From Amaurobius ferox (lineage: Eukaryota; Arthropoda; Arachnida; Araneae; Amaurobiidae), in the NCBI GenBank assembly GCA_951213105.1, contig OX578145.1, positions 122,989,925-123,053,924 on the forward strand: a stretch of 64,000 bases of DNA, in the 5' to 3' direction. Below are positions 46,108 to 58,603 of the stretch, piece by piece; the stretch's first letter is position 1, and every line of letters begins with the position of its first letter. The position numbers and the translations under genes are program-made. The notes beneath the pieces were generated by a model. It was not told where the DNA came from and searched no databases. It was given only the letters and a program-made list of their open reading frames with translations.

Positions 46108-46225
46108 ATGGACGCCCATAGGGCAAGACAAGGGGGCACTTCAAAATCACAAAGGCGGACATCAAACTAGTCGATGTTGTTAAGCTTATCCTTGAATCCC
46201 TCCGGATAAATTCTATAGGTGCCAA
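46108..46225. repeat. Dispersed repeat, copy 2
   Basis: Shares CGCCCATAGGG, CACAAAGGCGGACATCAA, GTCGATGTTGT and the order of these with 37165-37325. Confidence 0.55.
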
Positions 46226-46367
46226 TGCTGGTTAGAATTAATTTCATATAAACATCTCTATTAAAAAGATATATTTTCCCCCGTTCATAAATTAAAAATC
46301 AAAGGATGTATCATCAAACTTCCAGTGTTTTCAAGAAGTATTTTGGTATAACACTCTTGTTTAGTTC

Positions 46368-46658
46368 GGCGCGATAGCCCGGTGGTTAGCACGCGGGAAT
46401 TGCACTCGGTAAGCCCGGGTTCGATCCCCTCCGCTGCTTAAACTGCCGCCGTGTTCACGCGGAGTACGATCACGTTAAACATGTGGGTCCGTAGGTCCTT
46501 CCGAGAGGTTGGTGGTAGGGGAAGGAGGGTACGGTCCCTGTAGATGCGTCCCCCCACTGGGTTCCGGTCTAAATTGGATGGCACTTCCCGGCCGTCCAAA
46601 CGGTTACCTTACACCTTTCTGGTAGGTCGGACGGTCTGGGTCTCCACAACAACAACTT
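46368..46658 (+). mobile_element. S3 tRNA-derived SINE, full-length
   Basis: The head GGCGCGATAGCCCGGTGGTT (box A region) and GGTTCGATCCC (box B) are followed by the S3 body and an (AAC)n tail. TTGTTTAGTTC at 46357-46367 and 46659-46669 is the target-site duplication. Confidence 0.9.
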
Positions 46659-46669
46659 TTGTTTAGTTC

Positions 46670-48106
46670 TCGAGAAAGAAATATGCCTTGCCCAAAGAAG
46701 TATTTGAATCACTGACTTCTTGAGCATGTGTTAGCAATCTATTGAATGAGCAATCTTAACTCTAAAATAACCTCACATTCTCCTCATCATAATTTAAGTA
46801 ATAGGCTTCTTGATCTAGAAACAGCTCTACTAATATGAATATTTTTACTTACATCACACATTTTACTTACATACTTTACATTATAAATGCAGAAGCATTT
46901 AATGAAAAATTAACTTTATTTAAAAGTCATTAAAACTTAATTCTGCAAATAGCTTTAATTATAATTTGGGTTCTAATGCTTTAGTTGTTTTTAAAATTTT
47001 TAGAAATAATTTGGGATAGATTGATCTGCAATTTTTACTATAAGTTTTTAATATTTAATATGTACAACATTTTATATTTTTATGCCACATTGAGTTAGTC
47101 CACTGTAATTGTGCTTATGGTCTATTTAATTCTGGATGCAAATTTCACAATATGTATTTAAAGCATTTTTCAAATGAATATTAGCAACCAAATCTCTGAA
47201 ACTATTATAATGAAATGCAATTTTTGTATTTTGTGCCATAATATTTTATAATCTTATTTATTTCCTAAACTTTATAGAAAAACATTTTTAAAAAATTTCC
47301 AAATTCTATATCGATTAAACATGCAAAAACCTTCTGAACACGTTTTGAAAATTTAAAAATCATGACTATTTCAATAGAGCCCCTATTTATGAATTTAGAC
47401 ATAATTTTTATTTTATCTGAAATGTCATTTTATAAACAAAACAAAAATAAAGTTAAATATTTTATTATTGCAAATATTAAATTGTTTTATATTTGACAGT
47501 ACGCATACAATATATTAAGATAAACTAGATGTAAAAATGACTCAGTCATATTACGCCTCAAAGCATATATGGATACTGCTAACACAACTTTCAAAGATAA
47601 AAGTGGAGAATTCTACATTTTACGCAAGCATGCATACAATTTTTCCATGTACTTTTTAATTATCTTTAAATATATTATGCACATTCTTCAATTTGTATAC
47701 TTGTAATCTATTTCATATCATATTTTATTTGCAATTGTTTTGTAGTTCAATTTGTTTTACTGAATTGGCTTCATTAACAAAATTATTCTTTAATAAATTT
47801 TTTTGGTAATAAAATATTCTATAATCCTATTTCATATTTTTCTTCATATTCTTTAAAATCCTATAACGCATAACAATTTCCCGTTCTCCCTCATCCTCTA
47901 GAAGTTAAAAAAACAGAAGGTACACTACACAGTTTAGGCGATAATTCGCCAAATCATGAATTTTCTTCTCCTCCGCGACCAACTACACCTGCTCTATGTT
48001 TGACCCATCGAGGTGAAATACCTATATCTCTGGTTGAAGGTTTGACCATGTTACTAACATGGGGAAGATTGGACCGCGCTCCCTCCATATATGCCAACTC
48101 TTTGGA
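46670..48106. other. Unassigned AT-rich sequence
   Basis: Very AT-rich to about 47880, then mixed. No gene recognised. Confidence 0.35.
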
Positions 48107-48165
48107 ACGGACAGACAGAATAACCAAAGTCATAAACACTCTTCAACTATGTTGGAACGTGTTAA
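48107..48165 (+). mobile_element. Family C 3'-end fragment
   Basis: ACGGACAGACAGAATAACC, then the C hairpin CATAAACACTCTTCAACTAT... to GTTAA, with slight decay of the outer arm. Confidence 0.75.
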
Positions 48166-48328
48166 AAACTACAGTTAATCTGGTGCTTCAGCGGCCATTT
48201 TTCCTATTCAGCAAACCACACAACATACAGGTAAAGTTTTAATCTCAGAGGCACGCAAAAAGTTAAAATTTGTTGTCAAATATAACCAACAAATTCGACC
48301 CATTTGAACTAAAAAAAATTCTGATGCG

Positions 48329-48572
48329 GGCAGCACAAGACTTTCCCTTACAGACTCAAATTATTTTTCTTTTTCATAATTCATTAAATTGAGTTTATTT
48401 GCACAAATTGGCGTGGATACTACCTATATACATAGTATAATGTATAGGAAAGTATTGCGACGGGGTCGAAAATTCGAATTCGAGTTTTTAACGGGAGAGC
48501 ACGTTTCAAGCATACCCGAACTCGAATCGAACGTTTTTGAGGTGATCTCTCTCTCTCTCTCTCGCTCGCTCG

Positions 48573-48615
<43 letters not shown>

Positions 48616-48733
48616 GGACGTTGTGTTAAAAATAACGAATTGCATTCAAGAAGTCTGAAAGATACAGATATGTCGAAAACTCAACTTTCAATACTATTCC
48701 AATATACATTGCCATGTATTGTAAGAAAAGTAA
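48329..48733 (+). mobile_element. Family B repeat with an A-family 3' end embedded (copy B7)
   Basis: Starts TCTGATGCGGGCAGCACAAGA with a B-type inner region. From about 48418 it has an A-type hairpin and A flank in opposite orientation ('GAAAGTATTGCGACGGGGTC'), followed by (CT)n, (TG)n and (GA)n at about 48546-48616. It closes with a B-type end (ATTCCAATATACATTGCCAT) at about 48733. Confidence 0.65.
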
Positions 48734-49481
48734 TAATGGTAATCGAACTCCTTCGATAATTGGAACGCCAAATACTGAAGGAGCCCCGTTTTGTATAGGA
48801 TTGTTTGTCATTTTTAAAATATGTCGAAGTGTAAGTTTTACTTAACTGCAATTTCCGTGTTTCACGATTAAATGCCCGTATTTCAATCGTATTTAATATT
48901 TTTCCGCAACCTATCAATACATAAATTAAGGAAATATAGTCTTTTTCTCTACGTTTACCAACAGTTTATTACTCAACACATATTTCATCTTAATTTCTCA
49001 TTTACACGGGACACTATTAGTTTGAGGTTTTTAACTGTAGTGCCCTTGAAGACTACAAGGACCTTGAAAGCTCTGCAGGTGAAGAGATACTAGACGTGCT
49101 TCAGATCTTTATTCACATTGATTAGTGTTCACTCTTTGGATTTGAAAGGTAAGTCGGCTTTTTCTTTGTGTCCATTCTAAAATATCTTTAAGCGTCGAAT
49201 GAGTGTTTATTACATATTCATATCACAGCTATTAGAGGCGGAACATTCGTCAAATTTTTTAGATTGATGTTTGAGACATAAAAAAAAAACATCAGGGAAT
49301 GGGTAAAAATTGCAATAATTATCACCGTTCTCTTTCTTGAATGGTAAAAATCCAAGCACATAATCTTAGCTACAAACTCAAATTCATTTTCTGATGAAAA
49401 AATGGCATGAATACTTATTTGATTGAATATTTAGTTTGCAAATTTAACCTCCATTTTCAAAATGAACGCATTTTAAAAAAA
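48734..49481. other. Unassigned sequence
   Basis: Nothing recognised. Confidence 0.35.
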
Positions 49482-50503
49482 TCTGATGTGGGCAACACAT
49501 GACTTTCCTTATATAATGAAATGAATTTACTACTTTTAGAGTAAAATAAATAGGTTTTTCTTCTAGTAGATACTAATATCCTTTCCAAGATATTGAATTT
49601 TCGACAATTAGTCGTCATTTTCATTGATTTAGCGTCATTTTTATCCATTTGCCGAGATTTTCGTTAATTTGGCAACATTTCAAAAAGTCGCCAAGTTGGC
49701 GACATTCCGCCAATTTCGTCGCCAAAATCTCGCCAAGCGTTATGGACGAAGAAATAAGTAATATATATATATATATATAACTTATTAGATATTGAATTTT
49801 CGACATATATTATATAACTATTATTATATATTTATATATTATATAACTTATTAGATATTGAATTTTCCACAATTAGTCGTCATTTTCATTGATTTAGCGT
49901 CATTTTTATCTATTAGGCGAGATTTTCGTTAATTTGGCAACATTTCAAAAAGTCGCCAAGTTATCGCATGATATTATATGTGAAAAGTGAACATGTTTCT
50001 CAATAGGAAATATTTTTTTTTTATTTTATATGACTTTTTGATAATTTTTTTGAAAAATGTGCAATATCTCGAGAACGGTTCATGTTAGCGTTCTAAAATT
50101 TATGTCAATCGTTTTCTAATGAAAAATTACATAAGAAATGTCTATTTGGGTAACTTTAATATTGGTTTTGATTTTTTGACGATTTTTTCAAAATTTCATT
50201 CGAAAATTTAGGGGGGTTCTGAACATTCGATTGCGTATAAAAACAATAGGCTTCCAGTGTTTACAGATTGTGATTTTTGTACCAAATTTGGTTCGAATCG
50301 GTCCATTCGTTCGTAAGTTATCGTCTCCACAGACCCACTGACACATACACACACATACTTTCACACACACACAGACATCACTTCAAAAATGTTTGATTCG
50401 TGATCAGGGATGCTTGAAACGTACTCTCCCGTCGAAAACTCGAATTCGAATTTTCGACCCCGTCACAATACTTTCCTTATACATTATGTATATAAGGAAA
50501 GTA
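49482..50503 (+). mobile_element. Family A repeat, copy A8, with internal duplication
   Basis: Normal A start and hairpin (50469-50503). A segment of about 190 bp ('TATTGAATTTTC...AAAAGTCGCCAAGTT') is present twice, at about 49590-49697 and 49854-49963. An AT-rich patch with (TA)n separates the copies, at about 49760-49845. Confidence 0.85.
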
Positions 50504-51528
50504 ATAGCTCCACAAATTTCCATAAAATACTTCATTATCTTGAGAACGGTTTGCTTTAAAGTTATGGGGTCGGCCTTATTTGTTTTGCCGTTTAAAAATT
50601 ATGTACAAAAACAAGAATTTAATTTATGCATTTCAGCATATTTAGTCTTTTATTTCAAATTTTGACAATTTTTGCGATTTCGCAAAAGAGGCCAGTTCTT
50701 TTTTCTTTCGAATCTTACTAAATCTGTGATGATTCTATTATACATTATCAATTTATTCTAATTCTGCTTTTTCCTGATTTTAATGTATGTCCTAAACTTC
50801 TCAACGTTCATTCCGAAAAATCGCATTCTCATGATTGACAGATCTATAAAACGGCAGACTTTAGAATTACTGCAGCTGCCATTCTACCAAATTCGCGCGT
50901 GTGTGTGTGTGTGTCTCTTGGATCGTTTGTAGAACAAAGAATTGTGAGTATAGCATAGATATTTTAAGTATGCATTTCGTATGTTGGTTATATTCGGTTC
51001 ATGTGAAATTCAGTTTAGTTATGAGTCAGATTCGAATTGTATTGTAGATTAGTATGTCCCGGGTAGAACTTGTATTGCTAGCATTGTAAATAATTTGTAT
51101 ATAGAATTGTATTTATATGTTTTGAGTTCCCAGCGAAGTTAGCTGTGAACAAAGTTGTTTATTTATTAAATGCCGTGATTCTGTCTTCGAACTTTAGTCA
51201 TTAGGTCAACTGAAGTTTTATATTGGAATGAAGTCAATTTAGGAGTCAACACAATCATGATCTTTGGTTGAAGTAGAAAGGTTCTTTATAAATCTAATCA
51301 GCACCAGGCTAACTTACAAACACTTGCTTGTTAAATTTTTTGGAATTTCTGAATACACACATTGCACAGACATACATACCGAGAGAGAGACACAAAGGCG
51401 TCACGCTAGAAATATTGGGTCTGTGTTCTAGTGTGCTCGAAACATACTGATCCGTCAAAAACTTTAGTTCCGATTTTCGACCCCATTCCAATACTTTTCC
51501 TGTACATTACCGTGGATTGTAAGTAAAG
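50504..51528 (+). mobile_element. Family B repeat, copy B8, split by an insertion
   Basis: B-family internal sequence runs at 50504-50726 (CTTGAGAACGG, GATTTCGCAAAAGAGGCCAG) and resumes at about 51294 with AAATCTAATCAGCACCAGG. It continues to a B hairpin at about 51486-51528. The 5' end is missing, and it begins directly at the end of A8. Confidence 0.7.
50727..51293. mobile_element. Insertion of about 570 bp in B8, possibly a solo LTR
   Basis: The insert begins TGTGATGATTC, has a TATAAAA-type box at about 50845 and a TTTATTTATTAAATG stretch at about 51158. The flanks share AAATCT. The right end does not show a clean ...CA, so the LTR reading is weak. Confidence 0.35.
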
Positions 51529-51990
51529 TAATAACCACCCTTGTTTGTGTGTTTATCTGTGCAATATTCCACTATAACTCAAAAACTATTAAGATAAAAC
51601 CCACTCCGCCAATCCTATTACCATATTGCCTTACAATCATTCCGGCCATGCTATGTACTGTTTTACAACTTCATTGACAGACCTTTGCTCTCGCTATGAC
51701 CTGAGAAATCACCACATACCCAAAAGAGCTATCCTTCGTTGTCATTTATTTTTGGAGTCTTACACCGAACCTTGGTATATTCTTGGAATTGAAAACAATG
51801 TTTTCTCCTCCTAGGAGAAATATGCAAATTTTTTCTTCGAAGAGCCCATTAAATCTCGATTTGCAAGGATTTGCGGCTGGAAGACATACATCTCAACCCT
51901 GTTGACATAATATTTATGACCATCGTTAATAGAATCTGTTCGGGAATATAAATAGAGAAAGGGACGCCCTCTACATACTAAATGCTGAAA
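51529..51990. other. Unassigned sequence
   Basis: The first 80 bases resemble a decayed B internal segment (ATTCCACTATAACTCAAAAA). The rest is not recognised. Confidence 0.35.
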
Positions 51991-52187
51991 CAAAACTCAC
52001 CTATAAACATCTAATGTGATTAACATTTGACTTTCCAACAAATTACTGCTGTTACGTATACTAGGAGCGCGATTAAAGTTTATTAAACAAAACTCATCTA
52101 TAAACATCGGATGTGATCAATACTTGACTTTTCCAACAAACTACTACTGTTATGTATATTAGGGGCGCAATTAAAATTTATTAAGCA
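51991..52187 (+). repeat. 97-bp tandem duplication
   Basis: CAAAACTCA(C/T)CTATAAACAT starts units at 51991 and 52088. Both run to '(A/G)GGCGC..TTAAA.TTTATTAA'. The units are roughly 90% identical by eye. Confidence 0.85.
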
Positions 52188-52329
52188 AAAATTTTCTCAC
52201 ATTTTGGAGCAAAGCACGGGCACATAGGTCATGGTTTAAACAATGATACCACTAGTAGAAAATGTTAAACTTAATAGATTCACAACACCTTTATTAATTT
52301 CAATATATAGGAACGAAATGACCCCTACA

Positions 52330-52386
52330 GTAATATATATATGTATGTATCATGTATGTATGTATGTATGTATGTATGTATGTATG

Positions 52387-52421
<35 letters not shown>
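52330..52421. repeat. (GTAT)n and (TA)n microsatellites
   Basis: GTATGTAT repeats at about 52353-52390, followed by TA repeats to about 52421. Confidence 0.95.
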
Positions 52422-52423
<2 letters not shown>

Positions 52424-52566
52424 TGGAAAATTTCTAGGAAGCCGAGATTCCATATAATTTTCTAGTAATATTTTACGAATTTCTCTAGTATCTAACTAGA
52501 AAACTAAGTAAAATGTCACTAGAAAATTATATAGAATCCTGGGCTCCTAGAAATTTTCTAGTAACC
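52422..52566. mobile_element. Palindromic MITE, about 145 bp
   Basis: ACTGGAAAATTTCTAGGA at the left mirrors TCCTAGAAATTTTCTAGTAA at the right. CCATATAATTTTCTAGTAA mirrors its own inverse, so nearly the whole stretch folds on itself. It lies next to the TA microsatellite. Confidence 0.7.
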
Positions 52567-52688
52567 TCATATTATATACAGAGTGTTTTAAAACTAATGC
52601 ATCAAACTTTCAGGGGTGATAGAACACATCGGAGCAACCACTTTTCATTATAAAATGCATGGTCGAAAGTGAAGTAGTTACGCTCTAG

Positions 52689-52949
52689 ATGACGCTTTTA
52701 GGCGCTAGAAGGCTGGCTCTTTCATGCACATGTATAAAAGCGGTGGATTTCACATGTAAGGTCATTAGCGACTTGGAATGGATAAGTATACCAATGTGGA
52801 GAAGGCGGGCATGCATTTTGTATACGGTCTCGTCAAAGGTAATGGCAGGGAAGCGCAAAGAGAGGCTTTACCGAGGGTGCTTCCCCAACAAGCGTGTTCC
52901 AGACCACCGAATGTTTTCTCGCTTGCACCGACAATTATCTGAAGAGTGA
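52689..52949 (+). pseudogene. N-terminal DUF4817 (helix-turn-helix) fragment of a transposase
   Basis: Within the frame, MAGKRKERLYRGCFPNKR is followed by VPDHRMFSRLHRQL. This matches the DUF4817 helix-turn-helix block seen at the start of a large group of arthropod transposase-like proteins ('YRE.FPNRR.PDHR.F.RLHRQL'), which would bind the terminal repeats. The frame stops right after this block and no DDE domain follows, so the element depends on another copy for movement. The first 40 or so codons are probably not part of the original protein, which would begin near the VSSKVMAG stretch. Confidence 0.75.
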
Positions 52950-53150
52950 ATCTTCAGTGCTGCCATGCATTTGTTTTGTCTTAAGCTTTGTTTCGATGTA
53001 TCGTGCTAGTCCTGTTATTGCTTTGCATAAAACCGCGTGTATGTGAAGAAACGAAAAGCGTCCTCTAGTTCATAACCACTTTACTTGCCACCATGCATTC
53101 TATAATGAAAAGTGTTTGTTTCGATGTGTTCTATCACCCCTAAAAGTTTG

Positions 53151-53435
53151 GGGCGCGGTAGCCCATTGGTTAGAGCGCTGGAGTTGCACTCGGTAGGCCC
53201 GGGTTCGATTCCAGCCACTGCCAAAACTGCCGCCGTGTTCATGCGGAGTACGATCACGTTAAACATGTGGGTCCGAAAGTCCTTCCGAGAGGTTGGTGGT
53301 AGGGGAAGGAGGGTACGGTCCCTGTGGATGCCTCCCCCACTGGGTTCCGGTCTAAATTGGGTGGCACTTCCCGACCGTCCAAACAGTTACCTTACACCTT
53401 TCTGGTAGGTCGGACGGTCTGGGTTTCAACAACAA
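53151..53435 (+). mobile_element. S3 tRNA-derived SINE, full-length, in a transposon terminal repeat
   Basis: The head GGCGCGGTAGCCCATTGGTT and box B GGTTCGATTCC are followed by the full body and an (AAC)n tail. CCCCTAAAAGTTTG at 53137-53150 and 53436-53449 is an exact 14-bp duplication. Confidence 0.93.
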
Positions 53436-53639
53436 CCCCTAAAAGTTTGTTGCATTAGTTTTGAAACCCCCTGTATATTTAATTTTACAGCATGCACAAT
53501 ATAGATGCGTTAATGGCGTTAAAAGGAGTTAATAAGCAAACGTTAATATCGTTGATACATTGTATTCTTTTTCACAAGATTTTTTTTATAGTGTTTTCCA
53601 ATAGCCGATGAATAGGAAAACATGGGTCAATGAGTAATA

Positions 53640-54333
53640 TATTGAGTTATCCGGAATCTACTTTAGGTTATTTTTCTTCTTTTGATGAATATTAGCTTTC
53701 AATGTTGTTTGAGATGGCTCACAAGGCTTGGACCATGATCTTTTGCTTTCAATGTTACTGCAAATAATCCACTTCTCATCACAAGTTACCAATCGTTTCA
53801 AGAATGGATCATTTGGGTTACATTTCAAAAGTAAACCACACGTGCTGATACGTTGTGTCCTTTAAGCTCATCTGATATCCAAACACCTAGATTATTTTCG
53901 TAAGCAAGCTTTTTCGAATGGTCATCAATGGTTATTTTGGGTGAATTTAGATTCAACCAGAACGTGGTGCACCTTGAAAGGAAAAAAAAATCACCAGAAC
54001 GAAGTTTTGCAAACCAATTCTGGCATGTGCGTTCTATTAATGTATAATCACCATACACATCACAAATGTTTGTGTGTGCATCTGCAGCGCTTTTACTTTT
54101 GCGGAAATTAAAAAAGTAAAATGTGACGAAAATGTTGATTTTTATTTTCCATCCTTCAACATAAAAATTCCTACGTAAACATTCCGCGATTTTGATATAT
54201 ATAAAACGCACGTTGATATGTCAGTTGCCACAATGCATTTTCAAACAATTGTTTCAAATGACATTAAAATCGTCTGCGCGCAACTACAGCTACCTTACGG
54301 AAGAACCGAAAGTAGTTTCCGGACAACCCAATA
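53640..54333 (-). mobile_element. Mariner-like transposon, internally deleted
   Basis: The terminal repeats are TATTGAGTTATCCGGAAT at the left and, inverted, TATTGGGTTGTCCGGAAACT at the right, flanked by TA. The interior holds transposase remains on the minus strand. Confidence 0.85.
53690..54240 (-). pseudogene. Mariner transposase remains
   Basis: On the minus strand the frame 54211-53825 holds SAADAHTNICDVYGDYTL, then CQNWFAKLRSGDF, from the DNA-binding domain. KKLAYENNLGVWISDEL, the linker region, follows. In another frame at about 53830-53690 it reads NPNDPFLKRLVTCDEKW, which carries the first catalytic Asp, and RSWSKPCEPSQTTLKANIH. The remainder of the catalytic core (the second and third acidic residues) is missing, so this is roughly half of the usual 340-350 residues. 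Frameshifts between blocks and the deletion make it inactive. Confidence 0.85.
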
Positions 54334-56654
54334 TTTTTTCCGGGGCACTGTAACGATCTGGGGAATAGCTTCGTGTTCTTTCCGATGTTAAAACTAACGT
54401 CTTTCTTACTTTGCACACAGAGAACAAACATCACGGAGCTAATGGCTTACTTTCTACCCTAGAAATAAAAGAAGGAATTTCTGTGACCTTGAGTCGACGA
54501 TTCTACAGTAATGGACTGTAACCTCAGATAGTCCGTGTTTGGTGATAACCCCTCAACAGCCTCACCATTCTCAAATTTTCTTTTTCTGTGTCCTTCTCAT
54601 CAATTCTCTCTAACTACTTGTAAAAAATAAGCAAGATCTGCCGAGCCATTTTTAAGAAAAACAAAACTTCAAAGATTTTGGTATAAAAGTCAGTTATGAA
54701 AAGGAGCTACAGTGTAAAACGTTTGCAAACATGTTGCAAAAAGTTTCAGGGGAATCAGCTATCCATAATGGGGAGTAAGGTAAAATACAAAAAAACGCAT
54801 CGGCAGACGATAGTTAGCTAAATATTTTAGAAATAAAGCTGGAAATTTCATGAACGCCTGCAATTGCGGTTTTTCTGATAGTTAGCTGAAAAAAAAAGGG
54901 CATAGGTCACAGAACGTTTTACAATATATGCTCGCTTCGCTCCAATTAATTAAGATTAGTTTTATTTGTTTCTGGAATTTGTTAGTTACATACTGGGTGA
55001 TCGGAATTAAGGTACCCCCCTATTCAATGCTATCTAGAGACATAATTACCAGTCCAAATGAAACTAAAACCGGTAAGGTGACATTTCAGGACAAACGGAA
55101 ATGAGTGATGCAAACGGAAGTGAGTGATCTTCGAAAAGGAGTGATCTTCGAAAAGGAGTGATCTTCTTCTCGAAATATGTAATTTTTATCATACGTAAAT
55201 GAACCAAAGGTTGAATCTTGAAGTAGGATCCATAAATTTTATTAATTTTCTGAATTAATTTTTTAAGCACATCTGCAAAATTTCTATTATTTTTATTGAA
55301 CAGATTCTCAAGCTGAGCGGTTTATCTTTAAGAAGGAGTCATCGTGCTTTTCCTGCAAGCAAAGTTTCCTAGTGGAGTGCAAAGTTTCCTAGTGGATTTA
55401 TAAATTTATAAATTGCCCCGCAAAAGTTGTGCGGTATGCAAATTTTACTTCTTGCACTACCAAACTCAATACAGTTTTTTCTCTCTCAGTCGGCGATACA
55501 GTTACCTTACACCTTCGAGTATATATACTTCTCTAGTGCAAATAGAATACTTGCCCCCTCTTAAAGTTTCGTTCGCCCCTGTCTAAAAAATCCTGAAAGA
55601 AACACTGGTGCTGATATGATTTATTAATGCATGACTAAATCCAGTTGAGTCTCTCCCTACAGATATTTCCTTTATTGACACGCAAGCAGTTAATATACAG
55701 TATTATTTTCACATTGAAACAATGTACGCAGTTCTGGGTATTTAAAATTAACAACGCGTCATTTATTACCTGGAAATTCTGGAACGTGTTCTGGAGGGAT
55801 TAACGTTTATGCTGCGATTTAAGCCCATGATTTGCGGGTTTTTCTTCTACACCGTCACTTGATCAAACGGATAGTGTTTAGAATGTACTTTGGAAAACCC
55901 GGGAAATAACACCTTTACGAACCGGACTTTGATAGAGATGTGTAAGTTCAATGTTTTCCAAGCGGGGTGGAGTCGCATGGCCAAGACCCTAAAGCGGATC
56001 TCTTCTTATAGGCTATAAGGCGTCATAATGTTTTGCGTTCTCATGACGTATGATTTTTATTGAGTCATTATGACGTCACATTGATGTTCCATTTCATGCG
56101 CGCTTTGCGATTTAGTGTTTCATTCTCGGATTTGCATCTGCTCATATCCAGTGAAAAATTTATTCAGAAGTTTAATTAAAAGTAACATTTAAAACAGTAA
56201 ATTTAAAAGAAATTTAGCTTGAGTAATATACATATTTATGAATTGAAGAATAAAACTTCGTAAGTACAGCAATAAATATATTGATAATATAAATTAACTG
56301 GTTTCGGAGACAAAAACATCTTTATTCTGGACTGTATGTTTACCCATTTTCGGGTCGAAAATGTAATCTCATAAGAATAGCACGTCATGGTAAAAACCGC
56401 CAAGTGCAAAAAACAAAATTTCCTTCCAAAAAGTTATGAAATCTCAAAATGGTTTGCGCCGAGTTCCCGCAGAACCAGAACTGATTTAACAGGCATTGTA
56501 TATTTTACTTCATCACCGAGCACTATTTATTCATGTTTTCAATTTTTGAAATTCTAAAAAAAATTATCTTTAAATTTAAAAAATAAAAATATATTCCTCC
56601 CACCAGAACACACAAAATAAGCCGCCATTCATTAAGCCGAAGTTAAAATCATAA
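54334..56654. other. Unassigned sequence
   Basis: A 19-bp tandem, GAGTGATCTTCGAAAAG, recurs about three times at 55112-55165. AAAGTTTCCTAGTGGA is doubled at about 55361-55397. CRE-like TGACGTCA occurs near 56073 but without a promoter context. No gene recognised. Confidence 0.4.
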
Positions 56655-58092
56655 CAAAAAAGATAAATTATGCATAAAACATTGATTATGAAACACTTTC
56701 CAACTTCAAAGCAATTTTATTTAAAAATCCCTAAAATGCGATACATTCCTCGGTAATATATTTAAAATTATCATAATACTAAAATAATTTATTATATTTG
56801 AAAACTTCATTGAAAACAAATGAACTTTATTCAAATGACGTCATTGAAATATAAATCGCCTGTATCTCTCTATAAAAGCAGCATTTCATTCATAAACATT
56901 TTTCCATTCCTTTCATTCATCACAATACTATACTAATTTACTTTATTTAAAAACTTAAAACCATGGAGATACAAGTAATTTAACTCTTTGTTTAAAACTT
57001 CATCGCAAAAATCGTCTGGTTCTCTGTGTAAAATCAATGAATGTTTCATTCATATTAGTCATACTGCGGACTCCATGAGCTAAGTAATTTTGCGTTAAAG
57101 AAATGCAGCAATTCTTATACAACTCATTCCACATATTTTGGTGTTTACGTTTTCCATAATTGAAAATTAGGTTTCGTTCTAGAAATAATCAAAGTTGGAT
57201 GATCATTTAAACTCAAATCTATTGAAATTGCGTTGTTTCAGAATGTAGATGCACAGAATTTAAGCAAAAATAAAGCGGTTTTAGGACGGATACAACACTA
57301 AATATAAATTAACAAGAAAGATCAATCATGCTTAAAGCATTGATTATGAAACACTTTCCAACTTCAATGCAATTTTATTTAAACAAGTCTAAAATGCAAT
57401 ACATTCCTCGGTAATATTTTGAAACTTATAACAATACTGCATTAATTTATTATATTTGAAAACTTAAACCTTCATCGAAAAAAATGAACTTCATTCAAAT
57501 GACGGCATTGAAATATAAATTACCTGGTTTAAACATCTCTAAAATGTTATACATTCCTCGGTAATAGTTTTAGAATTATCATAATACTACGATAATTTAT
57601 TATATTTGAACACTTCATCGAAAACAACTGAAATTAATTCGAATGACGTTATAGAAAAAATAACACGCCTGGATCTCTCTATAAAAACAGGATTTCATTC
57701 ATAACTTTCTCCCATTCATTTCATTCATCACAATACTATAATAATTTACTTTATTTAAACATTTTATTTAAGACCATGGAGCTACAAATAATTAAACTCT
57801 ATGCTTAAAACTTCATCGAAAAAAATCGTCCTTCTCTTTATAAAATCAATTAATATTTCATTCATATCAGCCATGCAGACTCCATGGACTAAATTATTTT
57901 GTGTTAAAAAAATACAGGAATTCTAATACAACTCATTCTACATATTTTTCTGTTTACATTTTACATAGGTGAAAAATAGGCTTAGTTGTAGAAATAATCA
58001 AATTTAGATGAGCATTTAAACTCAAATATATTGTCATTGCGTTGTTTCAGTATGTAGATGCACAGAATTTAAGCAAAAATAAAGTAGTTTTA

Positions 58093-58603
58093 GGACGGAT
58101 ACAACACTCAATATGAATTAAAAAGATCTTTAAAAAATCACGATTTTGAAACAAGATGGATGCCATATATCATTTTGAAGTGGGTCATGTGATCGTTTCA
58201 TATAAGAGGTGTAATTATTATTTTAATTTTTATTTAAAAAACTACTGAACATATTTCGCTGAATTTTTTTTTATATATTTTATGGAACAATTTGAATATT
58301 ACCTAAAATTTTCGAAGCAATTTGTGAATTTTAAATCCGCTTAAAAATGTTTGAAAAATTAGTTCCCATAGGGCTCAATGTATTTCATTTTTTCAACCCG
58401 GGTTCAATCCAAAACTAATTAGGTGATATTATTCATTTATATTCCCATAGGTCCTACAGACCGTCTGAACAACATACTAAAATTTCATTTTGATTAAGTC
58501 ATTTTTACGGTAGTTATCGTGCTAACGGACAGACAAACAGACAGACAGGCAGACAGAATGAACAAAGTCATAAACACTTTTCAACTTTGTTGTAAAGTGT
58601 TAA
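58093..58603 (+). mobile_element. Family C 3' unit, first of two
   Basis: Runs from GTTTTAGGACGGATACAACA to (GACA)n and the hairpin CATAAACACTTTTCAACTTT ... AAAGTGTTAA. Confidence 0.87.

Larger units (their letters stand above)
52578..53473. mobile_element. DUF4817-type DNA transposon, internally deleted, with about 100-bp TIRs
   Basis: TA dinucleotides flank ends starting CAGAGTGTTTTAAAACTAAT and, inverted, CAGGGGGTTTCAAAACTAAT. The inverted repeats extend about 100 bp, through TGATAGAACACATCG and ACTTTTCATTATA. An S3 SINE (53151-53435) sits inside the right repeat. Length without the SINE is about 600 bp. Confidence 0.85.

Noticed and set aside
53825..54211. Treating the mariner frame as an intact gene
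   Set aside because: The catalytic region is deleted and blocks lie in different frames.
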